In this document: in pieces, positions 1 to 8,167 of the stretch
Layout of the letters: each line of letters opens with the position of its first letter
How positions within the stretch are numbered: the stretch's first letter is position 1
Source of the DNA: Clostridia bacterium
Lineage (GTDB): Bacteria; Bacillota; Clostridia; Acetivibrionales; DSM-27016
Assembly: GCA_026414765.1 (NCBI GenBank)
Contig: JAOAIJ010000043.1
Span: forward strand, 124,001 to 188,000
Direction: 5' to 3'
Length of the DNA stretch: 64,000 nucleotides
The notes under the pieces: model-generated
Databases searched by the model: none
What the model saw: the letters and a program-made list of their open reading frames with translations, nothing else
Told to the model about the DNA's origin: nothing
Translations under genes and position numbers: made by a program

Positions 1-1
1 T

Positions 2-247
2 GATATTCTGGCAACAGAAAAACACAATCTCATAAACTACCAGACAGCTATTAATGAAGCTATAAGTGATGAATTCAGGCAAATATTGATAAACGGTAGG
101 AATGATACTCAGAATCTTCATACCCGGGTTTTCGGAGAACTATTTAATATGGGCGAATACCAGGCAGATGTTGCAACTACACAGCAGCTTGCAGATACTG
201 TAGAAGTTTTCACAAACTACAAGTCTCAGCTGCCATATAGCCAATAA
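2..247 (+). CDS. Spore coat protein, CotF-like (3' part only)
   Basis: This is the last 81 codons of a gene that begins before the window, in the frame starting at base 2 and ending at TAA 245-247. The residues include the EKHNLINYQTAINEA and FGELFNMGEYQ motifs typical of the coat F family of small helical spore coat proteins, with a Gln/Asn-rich end. These proteins sit in the outer spore layers; their exact role is not known. A factor-independent terminator follows directly. The family call is from motif recognition, and the start is not visible. Confidence 0.75.
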   Translation, partial: DILATEKHNLINYQTAINEAISDEFRQILINGRNDTQNLHTRVFGELFNMGEYQADVATTQQLADTVEVFTNYKSQLPYSQ

Positions 248-254
248 ACTATAG

Positions 255-277
255 GCCCGGATACCGGGCTTTTCGTT
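255..277 (+). terminator. Terminator of the CotF-like gene
   Basis: GCCCGG (255-260) pairs with CCGGGC (264-269) around a 3-nt loop and is followed by TTTTCGTTT, 8 bp after the stop codon. It is a compact intrinsic terminator. Confidence 0.8.
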
Positions 278-310
278 TATTGAAAAACTTTTATCAGGAT
301 GTTTTGAACA

Positions 311-949
311 TTATTTAATAGTATATATTTCGCAAAGATCCTTCATTTTCTTTTCACGTGGACTATATGCAGGTACACCTATGGGTATTAGGCTGATAAA
401 TTTACTGTCAGGAGTTACGCCGAGTATTTTTCTTATCTCATCTCCGGCTATGGCAGGATCATTCATCCAGCATGCTCCATATCCTTTTTCGTGTACTGCC
501 AGCAAAAGATTCTGAACTGCAGCTCCAATAGATAACAGATCGGGATAGGCAAAGAATTTCATAATTCCCTCATCATCATAACCTTTATCTTTTAGAGCTT
601 TTATCATAACAGTGTCAAGGAACTCCATTTTTGTCATAAATACAGCTATTACTACAGGTGCTTTACTAAAAAAAGTCAGCATCTTGCGTTTGGAATCCAA
701 ATACTGACTGCTGATTTCATCTGTACCGGAATTAATTATCTGATCCATCTTACTTATAACAGCTTTACTAATAGCATCCATTACGTTTTTATCCGTAATA
801 GCTACAAATCTCCAACACTGACTGTTACATCCACTTGGAGCACTTGTTGCAATTCTGATGAATTCTTCAATCTCCTCCAGAGAGATTTCCGTGTCTGCGT
901 ATTTTCTTATACTCCGGCGGCTCAAAGCAAGCTGGGAAAAATAAGTCAT
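311..949 (-). CDS. Nitroreductase family protein
   Basis: 212 aa, an FMN-dependent NAD(P)H oxidoreductase of the nitroreductase fold. The FMN phosphate-binding segment SRRSIRKY lies at residues 10-17, APSGCNSQCW at 37-46, and the GAAVQNLLLAVHEKGYGACW helix near 142-161. The physiological substrate cannot be told. The ATG (947-949) overlaps the TGA of the upstream oadG-like gene in an ATGA arrangement, so translation is probably coupled and the gene is the last of an oadB-oadG-nitroreductase operon. The coupling to a sodium pump subunit is unusual. The family call is secure; the function is open. Confidence 0.85.
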   Translation of the reverse strand: MTYFSQLALSRRSIRKYADTEISLEEIEEFIRIATSAPSGCNSQCWRFVAITDKNVMDAISKAVISKMDQIINSGTDEISSQYLDSKRKMLTFFSKAPVVIAVFMTKMEFLDTVMIKALKDKGYDDEGIMKFFAYPDLLSIGAAVQNLLLAVHEKGYGACWMNDPAIAGDEIRKILGVTPDSKFISLIPIGVPAYSPREKKMKDLCEIYTIK

Positions 950-1110
950 GTGTTTGTATTCTCCTTATCTTCCTTTTCAGGGAAAGCTTTTGCAAGTCCT
1001 TTGATCAGTAAAAAGAAAAGTATAAGTACCAGGAAGACTCCGCCAATACCGCATAGCATTACAAAAAGACCCTGGTTTAGTTCAGAAGCTTTTTTTAAGC
1101 TCTCTATCAT
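946..1110 (-). CDS. Small OadG-like sodium pump gamma subunit
   Basis: A 54-aa membrane protein starting at ATG 1108-1110 behind a strong AAAAGGAGG site and ending at TGA 946-948. One transmembrane segment spans about residues 14-38 (GLFVMLCGIGGVFLVLILFF), followed by a charged Lys/Glu-rich tail. This is the layout of the gamma subunit of Na+-translocating decarboxylases, which anchors the alpha subunit to the beta pump subunit. It lies 70 bp downstream of oadB on the same strand and overlaps the nitroreductase start by 4 bp. It is short for the family (about 60-100 aa) and lacks an obvious metal-binding tail. The call rests on position and topology. Confidence 0.65.
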   Translation of the reverse strand: MIESLKKASELNQGLFVMLCGIGGVFLVLILFFLLIKGLAKAFPEKEDKENTNT

Positions 1111-1180
1111 ATATGAACAGCCTCCTTTTATTTCCTAAAACTGTTTTGAAAATAGAAATGTATATTTATGTATTAAGGTA

Positions 1181-2326
1181 TTAGGCACCTGTTAACGCCC
1201 CAACAAGTGCAAGAATCAGACCACCTGCAATAATTGAGCCTAACTGGCCGGAAACATTGGCACTTACGGCCTGCATCAATATAAAGTTGGTCGGATCTTC
1301 TTTTGTAGCCATCCTCTGAATTACGCGCGCAGACATTGGAAAGGCTGAAATTCCTGCGGCACCTATCATCGGGTTGACTTTATTTTTCAGGAAAAGGTTA
1401 AGCAGCTTTGCAAAAAGAACTCCTCCAGCTGTATCGAATATAAAAGCTACAAGACCAAGGGAGAGAATCAGTATTGTCTGCAGACTTAAAAACTTATCGG
1501 CAACCATGGTGGAACCTATAGTGATTCCCAGTAGTATTGTAACCAGATTTGCAAGTTCGTTCTGTGCTGTATTGGAAAGTCTTTCAAGTACACCCGATTC
1601 CCTGATAAGATTTCCAAACATAAGGAGTCCGACGAGAGGCACGCTTATAGGAGCGACTATCCCGGCTATTACAGTTACAGTAATAGGAAAAACTATCTTA
1701 ACTGTTTTGGATACTTTCTCTTCAGTATAGTCCATTCTGATCATTCGTTCCTGTTTTGTGGTAAGAGCTTTTATAACAGGCGGTTGGATTATCGGCACCA
1801 GTGCCATGTATGAATAAGCTGCGACAGTGATGGGTCCCAGGTATTCTCTGGCGAATTTGTTTCCGACAAATATTGCGGTTGGCCCGTCAGCTGCACCGAT
1901 TATACCTATTGCTGACGCGATTCTTAAATTTATACCCAGACCTGGAAATATGTCGCCTAAAAGAAGTGCTGCTATCAGGGTAGCAAATATTCCGAATTGT
2001 GCTGCTGCACCAAAGAAAATCATAAACGGATTTTTAAAAAGTGGAGTAAAATCAATCATTGCTCCAATAGCTATAAAAATCAGCACAGGAAACAATTCAG
2101 TTGCAATTCCTGCATTAAAGAGAGTCTGCAGTACACCGGGTTTTCCTTCATATGAAAGAACGGTTGAAAGAGGAATATTTGTTAGAATAGCTCCAAATCC
2201 TATAGGAAGCAGAAGCATAGGTTCATAATCCTTCTTTATTGCCAGATAAATCAATACTGCACCGATTATGTACATAATAACAAGCTTATAATTTAGTGAA
2301 GTAAACCCTATAAGTAGTTCTTCCAT
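1181..2326 (-). CDS. oadB: Na+-translocating decarboxylase beta subunit
   Basis: 381 aa, the integral membrane beta subunit of oxaloacetate/methylmalonyl-CoA/glutaconyl-CoA decarboxylase. It couples decarboxylation of the carboxybiotin on the partner subunit to Na+ export. The signature GAADGPTAIFVGNKF (about residues 144-158) carries the conserved Asp, and about ten hydrophobic segments and the Gly/Ser-rich repeat around SVPLVGLLMFGNLIRESG and PMIGAAGISAFPMSARV are present. The start is ATG 2326 with a GGAGGG-type site. The gamma-like gene follows, but no alpha (carboxyltransferase) or biotin carrier gene is nearby, so the substrate cannot be assigned; the symbol is a family name. Confidence 0.9.
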   Translation of the reverse strand: MEELLIGFTSLNYKLVIMYIIGAVLIYLAIKKDYEPMLLLPIGFGAILTNIPLSTVLSYEGKPGVLQTLFNAGIATELFPVLIFIAIGAMIDFTPLFKNPFMIFFGAAAQFGIFATLIAALLLGDIFPGLGINLRIASAIGIIGAADGPTAIFVGNKFAREYLGPITVAAYSYMALVPIIQPPVIKALTTKQERMIRMDYTEEKVSKTVKIVFPITVTVIAGIVAPISVPLVGLLMFGNLIRESGVLERLSNTAQNELANLVTILLGITIGSTMVADKFLSLQTILILSLGLVAFIFDTAGGVLFAKLLNLFLKNKVNPMIGAAGISAFPMSARVIQRMATKEDPTNFILMQAVSANVSGQLGSIIAGGLILALVGALTGA

Positions 2327-2516
2327 GACATCCCTCCGTTATTTTTGTATTCTAGCTGTTCAATATATAGTTTAACTAATTTTATGAGTATTATCAAACC
2401 ATTTCTGTGATTATTAAGTCAACTTATTATAAATAACCAATTGGGAAAAGATATACACGATGATTACTATCAGGCATCGCAGGCCATCTTATGAAGACGG
2501 GAGATATAAACAGGAA

Positions 2517-3575
2517 ATGAATACTACAGTAATACTTGGCGCAGGATTTTCGAAAAATTCGGGAGTTCCCGTACAATCGGAAATACCCGGATTATTGATC
2601 TCATACGGAAAAGGAAATGGTTTTGAAAACGATGTAAATATGTTGCTTAAAAAATTTATGGAAGAAATATATGGTTATAAAGGTGACGGTCATTTCCCGA
2701 ATCTTGATGATATCTTTACATGTATTGATATTTCTACAAATTCAGGGCATCATCTTGGAATAAGCTACTCGCCGCTAACCTTGAGGGGAATAAGAAGATT
2801 TTTGGTATACAGGGTTTTCTCAATACTCGAAAACTGCTTTACACCCCAAAAATATATAGGTTCAATGATAGAACTACTGAACAAAAAAAGCGTAAAAACA
2901 AGGTATATAGTGCTAAACTGGGATAATGTACTGGAAAAATACTTGCTGATGAATAATGGTAAAACCGGAATTGATTATTGTAATGGAGGTATAAATTGGG
3001 AGGAAGGCTCCTATAGTCCCCCTGAAGAAGCGGTTAAGATCATGAAGCTACACGGATCATGCAATTGGCTTTATTGCGACAACTGCCGTACTTTGTATTA
3101 TGATCTGCTTAATAAAGTGGGTTTGATAGAAAGAGCCGGTTTTCAAAAGACTGATTTTTCACTACTGAGCTACGTTCATAATGCATACAGTAAAGAAAAT
3201 GCTATAAAAAGCAGGTTGTGCAGGTTGTGTAATGATCCTGTTTCCTCACATATTGCTACTTTCAGTTATAGGAAGTCCTTCAGGGCCAATTCTTTTCCGG
3301 ATATTTGGAATGAAGCGGAAAGTTCATTATGCCAATCTGACAGGTGGATATTTATAGGCTATTCACTTCCTGATGCAGATTATGAGTTCAAACACCTTTT
3401 GAAGATAGCGGAGTTGAAGCTAAAGCATATGAGGAAAGAAGGCTTGGAGATAGATGTTGTATTATTGAATTCGGATAAAACTATAGACAAGTACAAAAGT
3501 TTTTTTGGAAATAAATTGCATTATATCTGTAATGGAGGAATTGATGAGTATTCAGACTATCTAAAAACATTATAG
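2517..3575 (+). CDS. SIR2-like family protein with zinc ribbon
   Basis: 352 aa from ATG 2517, preceded by a weak CAGGAA; an in-frame ATG at 2460 would add 19 unrelated residues. It has sirtuin-like landmarks: GAGFSKNSGVP near the N-terminus (NAD-binding loop), VLNWDN in place of the usual TQNID, LHGS with the likely catalytic His, a four-Cys zinc site (CDNC and CRLC) and FIGYSLPDADYEF near the C-terminus. Members of this divergent SIR2 group either deacylate proteins or hydrolyse NAD, and many act in phage defence. It stands alone between a sodium pump operon and engB with no recognisable defence partner. The SIR2 fold is well supported; NADase versus deacylase is undecided. Confidence 0.75.
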   Translation: MNTTVILGAGFSKNSGVPVQSEIPGLLISYGKGNGFENDVNMLLKKFMEEIYGYKGDGHFPNLDDIFTCIDISTNSGHHLGISYSPLTLRGIRRFLVYRVFSILENCFTPQKYIGSMIELLNKKSVKTRYIVLNWDNVLEKYLLMNNGKTGIDYCNGGINWEEGSYSPPEEAVKIMKLHGSCNWLYCDNCRTLYYDLLNKVGLIERAGFQKTDFSLLSYVHNAYSKENAIKSRLCRLCNDPVSSHIATFSYRKSFRANSFPDIWNEAESSLCQSDRWIFIGYSLPDADYEFKHLLKIAELKLKHMRKEGLEIDVVLLNSDKTIDKYKSFFGNKLHYICNGGIDEYSDYLKTL

Positions 3576-3678
3576 CCTGGTATTGACTCCATATATAATT
3601 ATTGTAATAATCTAATAAGTGTGAATAAGCATTTGACTTGCTTGTTAATAAGCAAATACGGGAAAGGGGAGAACCATA

Positions 3679-4260
3679 TTGATTATAAAAAATCCAAAAT
3701 ATGAGCTTACAGCGGTTAAGCCCGAACAATACCCTGTCAGCATCATGCCTGAGATAGCATTTGTGGGAAGATCAAATGTCGGTAAATCTTCAATAATTAA
3801 TACACTGCTAAACAGAAAGAATCTGGCTAGGGTAAGTGCTACACCTGGCAAAACAAGGGAAATAAATTTTTATAATATAGATGATGTGTTATACTTTGTT
3901 GATTTGCCTGGATACGGTTATGCCAGTGTATCAAAGGAAAAAAAGGCTACATGGAGCGGGGTGATTGAAACATATCTTACCACCAGACAGCAGCTGAAGT
4001 TGATTGTTTTGCTTGTAGACATAAGACATACACCTTCGGCTGATGACAAGCAAATGTACGAATGGCTGGTTGCAAGTGGGTTCAATCATTTCATTGTTGC
4101 TACAAAGGCTGATAAGATAAGTAGATCTCAGATAATAACAAGAATCAGGGATATCAGAGGATTCCTTAGAGTGGATGATGCTGTAAAGGTAATACCTTAT
4201 TCGTCGGAGACGAGGCAAGGCAAAGAGGATATTTGGGGGAATATTGAAACAGTAATTTAA
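3679..4260 (+). CDS. engB: Ribosome biogenesis GTP-binding protein YsxC/EngB
   Basis: 193 aa from TTG 3679, chosen because AAAGGGGAGA lies 8-17 bases upstream. It is a small GTPase of the TrmE-Era-EngA-YihA group needed for assembly of the large ribosomal subunit. G1 (GRSNVGKS, residues 30-37), G3 (DLPGYGYA) and G4 (TKAD) are all visible, and the length matches the family. In other Firmicutes it usually follows lon; here it follows the SIR2-like gene. Confident call. Confidence 0.95.
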   Translation: MIIKNPKYELTAVKPEQYPVSIMPEIAFVGRSNVGKSSIINTLLNRKNLARVSATPGKTREINFYNIDDVLYFVDLPGYGYASVSKEKKATWSGVIETYLTTRQQLKLIVLLVDIRHTPSADDKQMYEWLVASGFNHFIVATKADKISRSQIITRIRDIRGFLRVDDAVKVIPYSSETRQGKEDIWGNIETVI

Positions 4261-4375
4261 AATTTATAGAAATTTTGCTCTGCCGATATGGATTTATTCA
4301 AAAATCACTTTATTTACATACATATCTTTATGTGATTATGAATATAATATCCGAGGATATAAGGAGGGGGGCAGA

Positions 4376-4747
4376 GTGATTATTAAACATATTTCAATTT
4401 TAAATCTTGATAAGTCCGTGAATAACAGTATTGAAGGTGGCAATTTGTATTCTATGAGGGTTTACTTGTCAGACAGTCCGGGCAGGGTATGGAAGGAACG
4501 CTTTAATCTGCAATGGAGGAAGATGTTTTTCTTTAAGAAAAAGAAGCTATACTTTTCAAATAATGAAATCAGGCTTTTTCTGGAAAAACAAGACGATCTC
4601 CAAAAATATGTGGAATCACTAAAGGACCTTGTGGATAGGACAAACAAAATGACGGACATAAAGCAGCATAAAGAAAGGAAAGAACTCAGAAGAAAACTCA
4701 GAATAAACCTTTATAGCGGGGTGAAAGTGTATAAAGTAGTTGGATGA
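4376..4747 (+). CDS. Unrecognised 123-aa basic protein
   Basis: The frame starts at GTG 4376 directly behind AAGGAGGGGGGC, a very strong ribosome site, so it is likely a real gene. The product has no signal peptide or membrane helix. An N-terminal half with short beta-like stretches (MRVYLSDSPGR, WKERFNLQWRK) is followed by a long, charged, probably helical segment (residues about 60-105) and a strongly basic end (KERKELRRKLR). I do not recognise a family. It is separated from engB by 115 bp and may have its own promoter. Confidence 0.55.
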   Translation: MIIKHISILNLDKSVNNSIEGGNLYSMRVYLSDSPGRVWKERFNLQWRKMFFFKKKKLYFSNNEIRLFLEKQDDLQKYVESLKDLVDRTNKMTDIKQHKERKELRRKLRINLYSGVKVYKVVG

Positions 4748-4924
4748 AGTGCAGGGGTGCAACTATTCTGGCAGTGGGAAATGATTGATTTCTGCAAAAA
4801 TAGTTGTCAGACCGATTTATTACGGAATATCTGATGTTTGAATGTGTATTAATAAGTATTCTTTAAATTTTATTTCTATTTGGTATAAACCAGTTTACAG
4901 CTTGAATCATTCTTGAAATGAGAA
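4748..4924. other. Intergenic stretch, nothing assigned
   Basis: AT-rich spacer between the 123-aa protein gene and the terminator at 4925. I see no open frame with a ribosome site and no conserved RNA motif in it. Confidence 0.5.
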
Positions 4925-4963
4925 CAGTGCTGGCCTTTAACAAAGGGTCAGCACTGCTTTTTA
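4925..4963 (+). terminator. Intrinsic terminator
   Basis: CAGTGCTGGCCTTT and AAGGGTCAGCACTG form a stem of about 14 bp with a small loop, followed by CTTTTTATG. It ends the unit containing the 123-aa protein. Confidence 0.8.
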
Positions 4964-5056
4964 TGATATGAATATATTTGCTTGATATTGCCGAGTACAT
5001 TTAATACAATAATAAATAATTTATATTCAATAGCAACTTGTTTCAGGAGTGTTTTT

Positions 5057-5935
5057 ATGAACAGATTCTTAATCGGAATGAGAGATTTTTTTGATGAAGA
5101 TAAATATAGAAGAGATATAAAAAGCGGATTTTATGGCGTGGAAGCAGGTACTTTCCGTAGTATAGACGAAATAAAAAAACTTGATATCCGTCTTAAAAGA
5201 GACAACTATAATTTGTGTGTACATTTTCCACTGCTAAAAAGGGATTACTTCTATTCCCATCCGATGTTCCTGTCAAAAAACAGGCAGGAAAGGGAAAGAG
5301 CATATGATGTATTTGAAAGAGACCTGGAATTATCTGAAAAATATAGTGCAAAATATGTACTGACACATTATCCTTATCCGCCTGTTCTGGACAGGGAGTT
5401 GGATTGGTCTTCATGGAGGCTGAAGGAGTATAGTTACTCAGATGAATATCCGTCTGAGATTTTTGAGGAGTTATCAGATATGATGTTTGAAAAACTTTCA
5501 AAAATGAGCAGGACATACAATGTTCAGATAGTAATAGAGCATGATATTCTAAATGGGCATTTTTACACCACAGGCATACTGAAAAAACTTTTTGAAAAGT
5601 ATAAAATCCTGAAAGCCTGTTTGGATACAGGAAGAATACATCAACTATCCATTATAGACCGGAGATTTAAACCTTTTGAATTTATTAGAGATATAGCGGG
5701 TTTTACACATGTCATACATCTGTGGAACGTAAAACTCGATAACAACACTTCGGGAGGTCATTATCCTGTTCTTAAGGAGCAAAAGGCATGCGAGGGCTGG
5801 GCTGATATCGGAGGGTTTATGAAAGAAATTGCAAAAATAAATGATGAATGTCTTGTTATGTTTGAGCACAGGTCAGAACTGATTAGTGACCGGCAGCTTG
5901 AGGAATGTTACGATTGGGTTGCAGCAATGCTGTAA
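5057..5935 (+). CDS. Sugar phosphate isomerase/epimerase-like TIM-barrel protein
   Basis: 292 aa from ATG 5057, selected because AGGAGTG precedes it; an earlier in-frame start at 4982 lacks a site. The sequence follows the xylose-isomerase-like TIM barrel (AP endonuclease 2 family): GFYGVEAGTF on strand 2, NLCVHFPL, YVLTHYPYP, VIEHDIL, LDTGRIH, HLWN and EHRSE, which supply the His/Glu/Asp ligands of a metal site. Members are sugar isomerases, epimerases or DNA-lesion nucleases; the substrate cannot be told from sequence. It lies 50 bp upstream of argS on the same strand. Confidence 0.7.
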   Translation: MNRFLIGMRDFFDEDKYRRDIKSGFYGVEAGTFRSIDEIKKLDIRLKRDNYNLCVHFPLLKRDYFYSHPMFLSKNRQERERAYDVFERDLELSEKYSAKYVLTHYPYPPVLDRELDWSSWRLKEYSYSDEYPSEIFEELSDMMFEKLSKMSRTYNVQIVIEHDILNGHFYTTGILKKLFEKYKILKACLDTGRIHQLSIIDRRFKPFEFIRDIAGFTHVIHLWNVKLDNNTSGGHYPVLKEQKACEGWADIGGFMKEIAKINDECLVMFEHRSELISDRQLEECYDWVAAML

Positions 5936-5985
5936 ATTATGGTATGATATAAAAATTGGAAAACGGGTAAGAAGGAGAGATTTAT

Positions 5986-7685
5986 ATGATAAATACAAAA
6001 CAGATAATAGCTGATGTTTTAAATAGTATTATTGAATCTATGGATTCTGCACAGATATATGACATGCTTGAAATTCCTCCTAATACAGATATGGGAGATA
6101 TAGCCCTTCCTTGCTTCAAGCTGAGCAAGGTGCTGAGAAAACCTCCTGTGGTTATAGCGCAGGAACTGGCTGCAAAAATGCCTGAATCTGAATTTGTTGA
6201 AAGGGTAGAAGCTTTATCAGGATACTTGAATTTCTTTATTAACAGAACAGCTTTTATGGAAAAGGTTATTATACATATATTGAATCAAGGAGAGAAGTAT
6301 GGTTCACAGGATGTAGGAAAAGGAAGAAATGTTGTTATTGATTTTTCTGCTCCGAATATTGCCAAGCCTTTCCATGTAGGGCATCTTCGTTCAACAGTTA
6401 TCGGCAATTCCATATATAAGGTTTTTAAGTTCAATGATATAATTGTGTGGGTATAAACCATCTGGGAGATTGGGGCACACAGTTTGGCAAGCTGATAGTT
6501 GCATATAAGAAATGGGGAAACAAAGAAAAAGTAGAGCAGGGGCAGATCAAAGAACTCATGGATCTTTATGTGAGATTTCATGATGAAGCAGAAAAGAATC
6601 CGGAGCTTGATGACGAGGCCAGAGCGTGGTTTGTCAAAATGGAACAGGGTGACAGGGAAGCCCTTGAGCTTTGGCAGTGGTTTAAGGATATTAGCTTGCA
6701 GGAATTCCAGAAAGTATATGATGTTCTTAAGGTGAAATTTGACTCATACGCAGGGGAAAGCTTCTACAACGACAAAATGGATGCGACAGTAAAGGAACTC
6801 AAAGGGAAGAACCTTCTGGAGGAGAGTGAAGGGGCACAGATAGTAGCTCTTGAAAAGTATAACATGCCTCCCTGCATAATATTGAAGAAGGATGGCAGCA
6901 CTTTATATGCAACCAGAGATGTTACTGCCGCTATTTACCGTAAAACAAATTATGATTTTGAAAAGTGTATATATGTTACAGGTGCAGCTCAAAGCCTTCA
7001 TTTCCAGCAATGGTTTAAGGTAATAGAACTCATGGGATATGAATGGTCAAAAGATCTGGTGCATGTTCCTTTCGGAATAGTAAGTCTTGGAGGAGAAAAG
7101 CTGTCAACAAGAAAAGGCAAGGTAGTACTCCTTGAAGAAATACTTTCTGAGGCAATAAAGAAAACCACTGAAATAATAGAAGCAAAAAATCCGAATCTGG
7201 AGAATAAGGAAGAAACAGCCAAACAGATGGGTGTCGGTGCTGTAATATTCAGTGATTTGAGCAGCAACCGGATAAAGGATGTTTCCTTCTCATGGGAAGA
7301 GATATTGAATTTTGACGGCGAAACAGGACCTTATGTACAGTACACCCATGCCAGAACCTGCAGCGTACTGCAAAAGGCAGGTGGAGAAGTTAAGGGGAAA
7401 TTGGATACAAGCTTGTTGAATTCAGACGAAGAATACAATCTGGTGAAAGCACTCTATATATTCCCGGAAAAGGTAATGCAAGCCATGAATGAACTGGAGC
7501 CCTCCGTTATAACCAGATATTTGATTGAACTATCCCAGGATTTTAACCGCTTTTATAATAAGCATAAAATAAATATCGATGATGAGATGCTAAAGAATGC
7601 AAGGCTTTCACTGGCTTCAGCGACAAAAACAGTGCTGGCAAACGGTTTGAGTCTTATTGGTCTGGATGCTCCGGAAAGAGTATGA
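5986..7685 (+). pseudogene. argS: Arginyl-tRNA synthetase, interrupted by a frameshift
   Basis: Two overlapping frames (5986-6456 and 6447-7685) together encode a full-length ArgS that charges tRNA-Arg. The first frame has the N-terminal additional domain and FHVGHLRST (the HIGH-type motif). The second starts inside the conserved NHLGDWGTQFGKL, has KLSTRKGKV (KMSKS-type loop) and ends with the DALR anticodon-binding domain (GPYVQYTHAR to APERV). The break falls at about 6441-6452 (ATTGTGTGGGTATAAAC): loss of one base or a gain of two within the GTGTGGG run explains it. The ribosome site AAGGAGAG precedes ATG 5986. ArgS is normally essential, so a sequencing or assembly error, a second argS, or recoding must be considered. 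Confidence 0.9.
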
Positions 7686-7714
7686 AGAAAAGACAGGTAT
7701 AATTGTTTATTCTA

Positions 7715-7744
7715 TTGACCGGAGATAATTTCCTGCTATATAAT
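7715..7744 (+). promoter_or_regulatory. Sigma-A promoter of the exporter leader
   Basis: TTGACC (7715-7720) and TATAAT (7739-7744) are separated by 18 bp, downstream of argS and upstream of the leader peptide and the ABC exporter operon. Confidence 0.65.
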
Positions 7745-7784
7745 TTATATATATAAATATGAAGAATACGAAAGGAGTGTATGT

Positions 7785-7820
7785 ATGATAGTAACAAAAG
7801 GTGAGGTGGCTTTTGCGTAA
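7785..7820 (+). CDS. Putative 11-aa leader peptide
   Basis: ATG 7785 is placed 8 bases after AAAGGAG and encodes MIVTKGEVAFA before TAA. The good ribosome site in front of so short a frame, followed by a chain of hairpins and terminators before the ABC exporter, is the layout of ribosome-mediated attenuation leaders. A competing ATG at 7781 gives a 7-codon frame. The peptide itself has no recognisable homology; existence is inferred from spacing and context only. Confidence 0.4.
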   Translation: MIVTKGEVAFA

Positions 7821-7835
7821 CTAAATACCGGCAGA

Positions 7836-7885
7836 AGGTTTGAAATAATGACATGTTATTAATGTCTTTATTTGGCATACCTTTT
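7836..7885 (+). promoter_or_regulatory. Long hairpin in the exporter leader
   Basis: AGGT (7836-7839) to ACCT (7879-7882) encloses an AAATAATGACAT/ATGTCTTTATTT stem with one mismatch and a 7-nt loop. It sits 15 bases after the leader peptide stop, where a stalled ribosome could affect folding. Confidence 0.45.
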
Positions 7886-7926
7886 GCAGCCTTTGTTGAG
7901 TAACCCTTTCGTTAATGATGCGTAGT

Positions 7927-7957
7927 AAGCACGGTAAAGGTTATCGTGCTTTTTTAT
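7927..7957 (+). terminator. Leader terminator 1
   Basis: AAGCACGGTAA pairs with TTATCGTGCTT around AGG (one G-T pair), followed by TTTTTATT. It lies about 210 bp before the exporter start and would end leader transcripts. Confidence 0.8.
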
Positions 7958-8022
7958 TGTTCAAAAAAGATATTTACAATAAAACTGACTTGCACAAAAT
8001 GTTAGACTGATTAGTTCAGTGA

Positions 8023-8065
8023 CCGCAGGAGGTATACCAACTGCGGATTTTTATACCTTTTTTTA
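8023..8065 (+). promoter_or_regulatory. Candidate attenuator: two mutually exclusive helices
   Basis: CCGCAG (8023-8028) can pair with CTGCGG (8041-8046), enclosing AGGTATA (8030-8036). AGGTATA can instead pair with TATACCT (8052-8058), which runs into TTTTTTT and so forms a terminator. The two helices interleave, so they either exclude each other or form a pseudoknot. This is a switch-like geometry about 100 bp before the ABC ATPase start. No known riboswitch class is recognised. Confidence 0.5.
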
Positions 8066-8167
8066 GGGAGTGGATTAAACTAAGAAAATCAATTACAAGA
8101 AAAGTAACTGGAATTTTACCAGATAGGACAACGGTTGAATTTTATTATCAGACAGGAGGAATTCAAG

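Noticed and set aside
950-1138. 62-aa open frame on the plus strand
   Set aside because: It is antisense to the small oadG-like gene on the minus strand, which has a strong ribosome site and a membrane segment.
1374-2228. Two long plus-strand frames across oadB
   Set aside because: They are mirror frames of the well-conserved oadB on the minus strand and have no ribosome sites.
7800-8065. T-box riboswitch after argS
   Set aside because: The leader lacks the GGGTGGNACCGCG core and the antiterminator shape of T-boxes.
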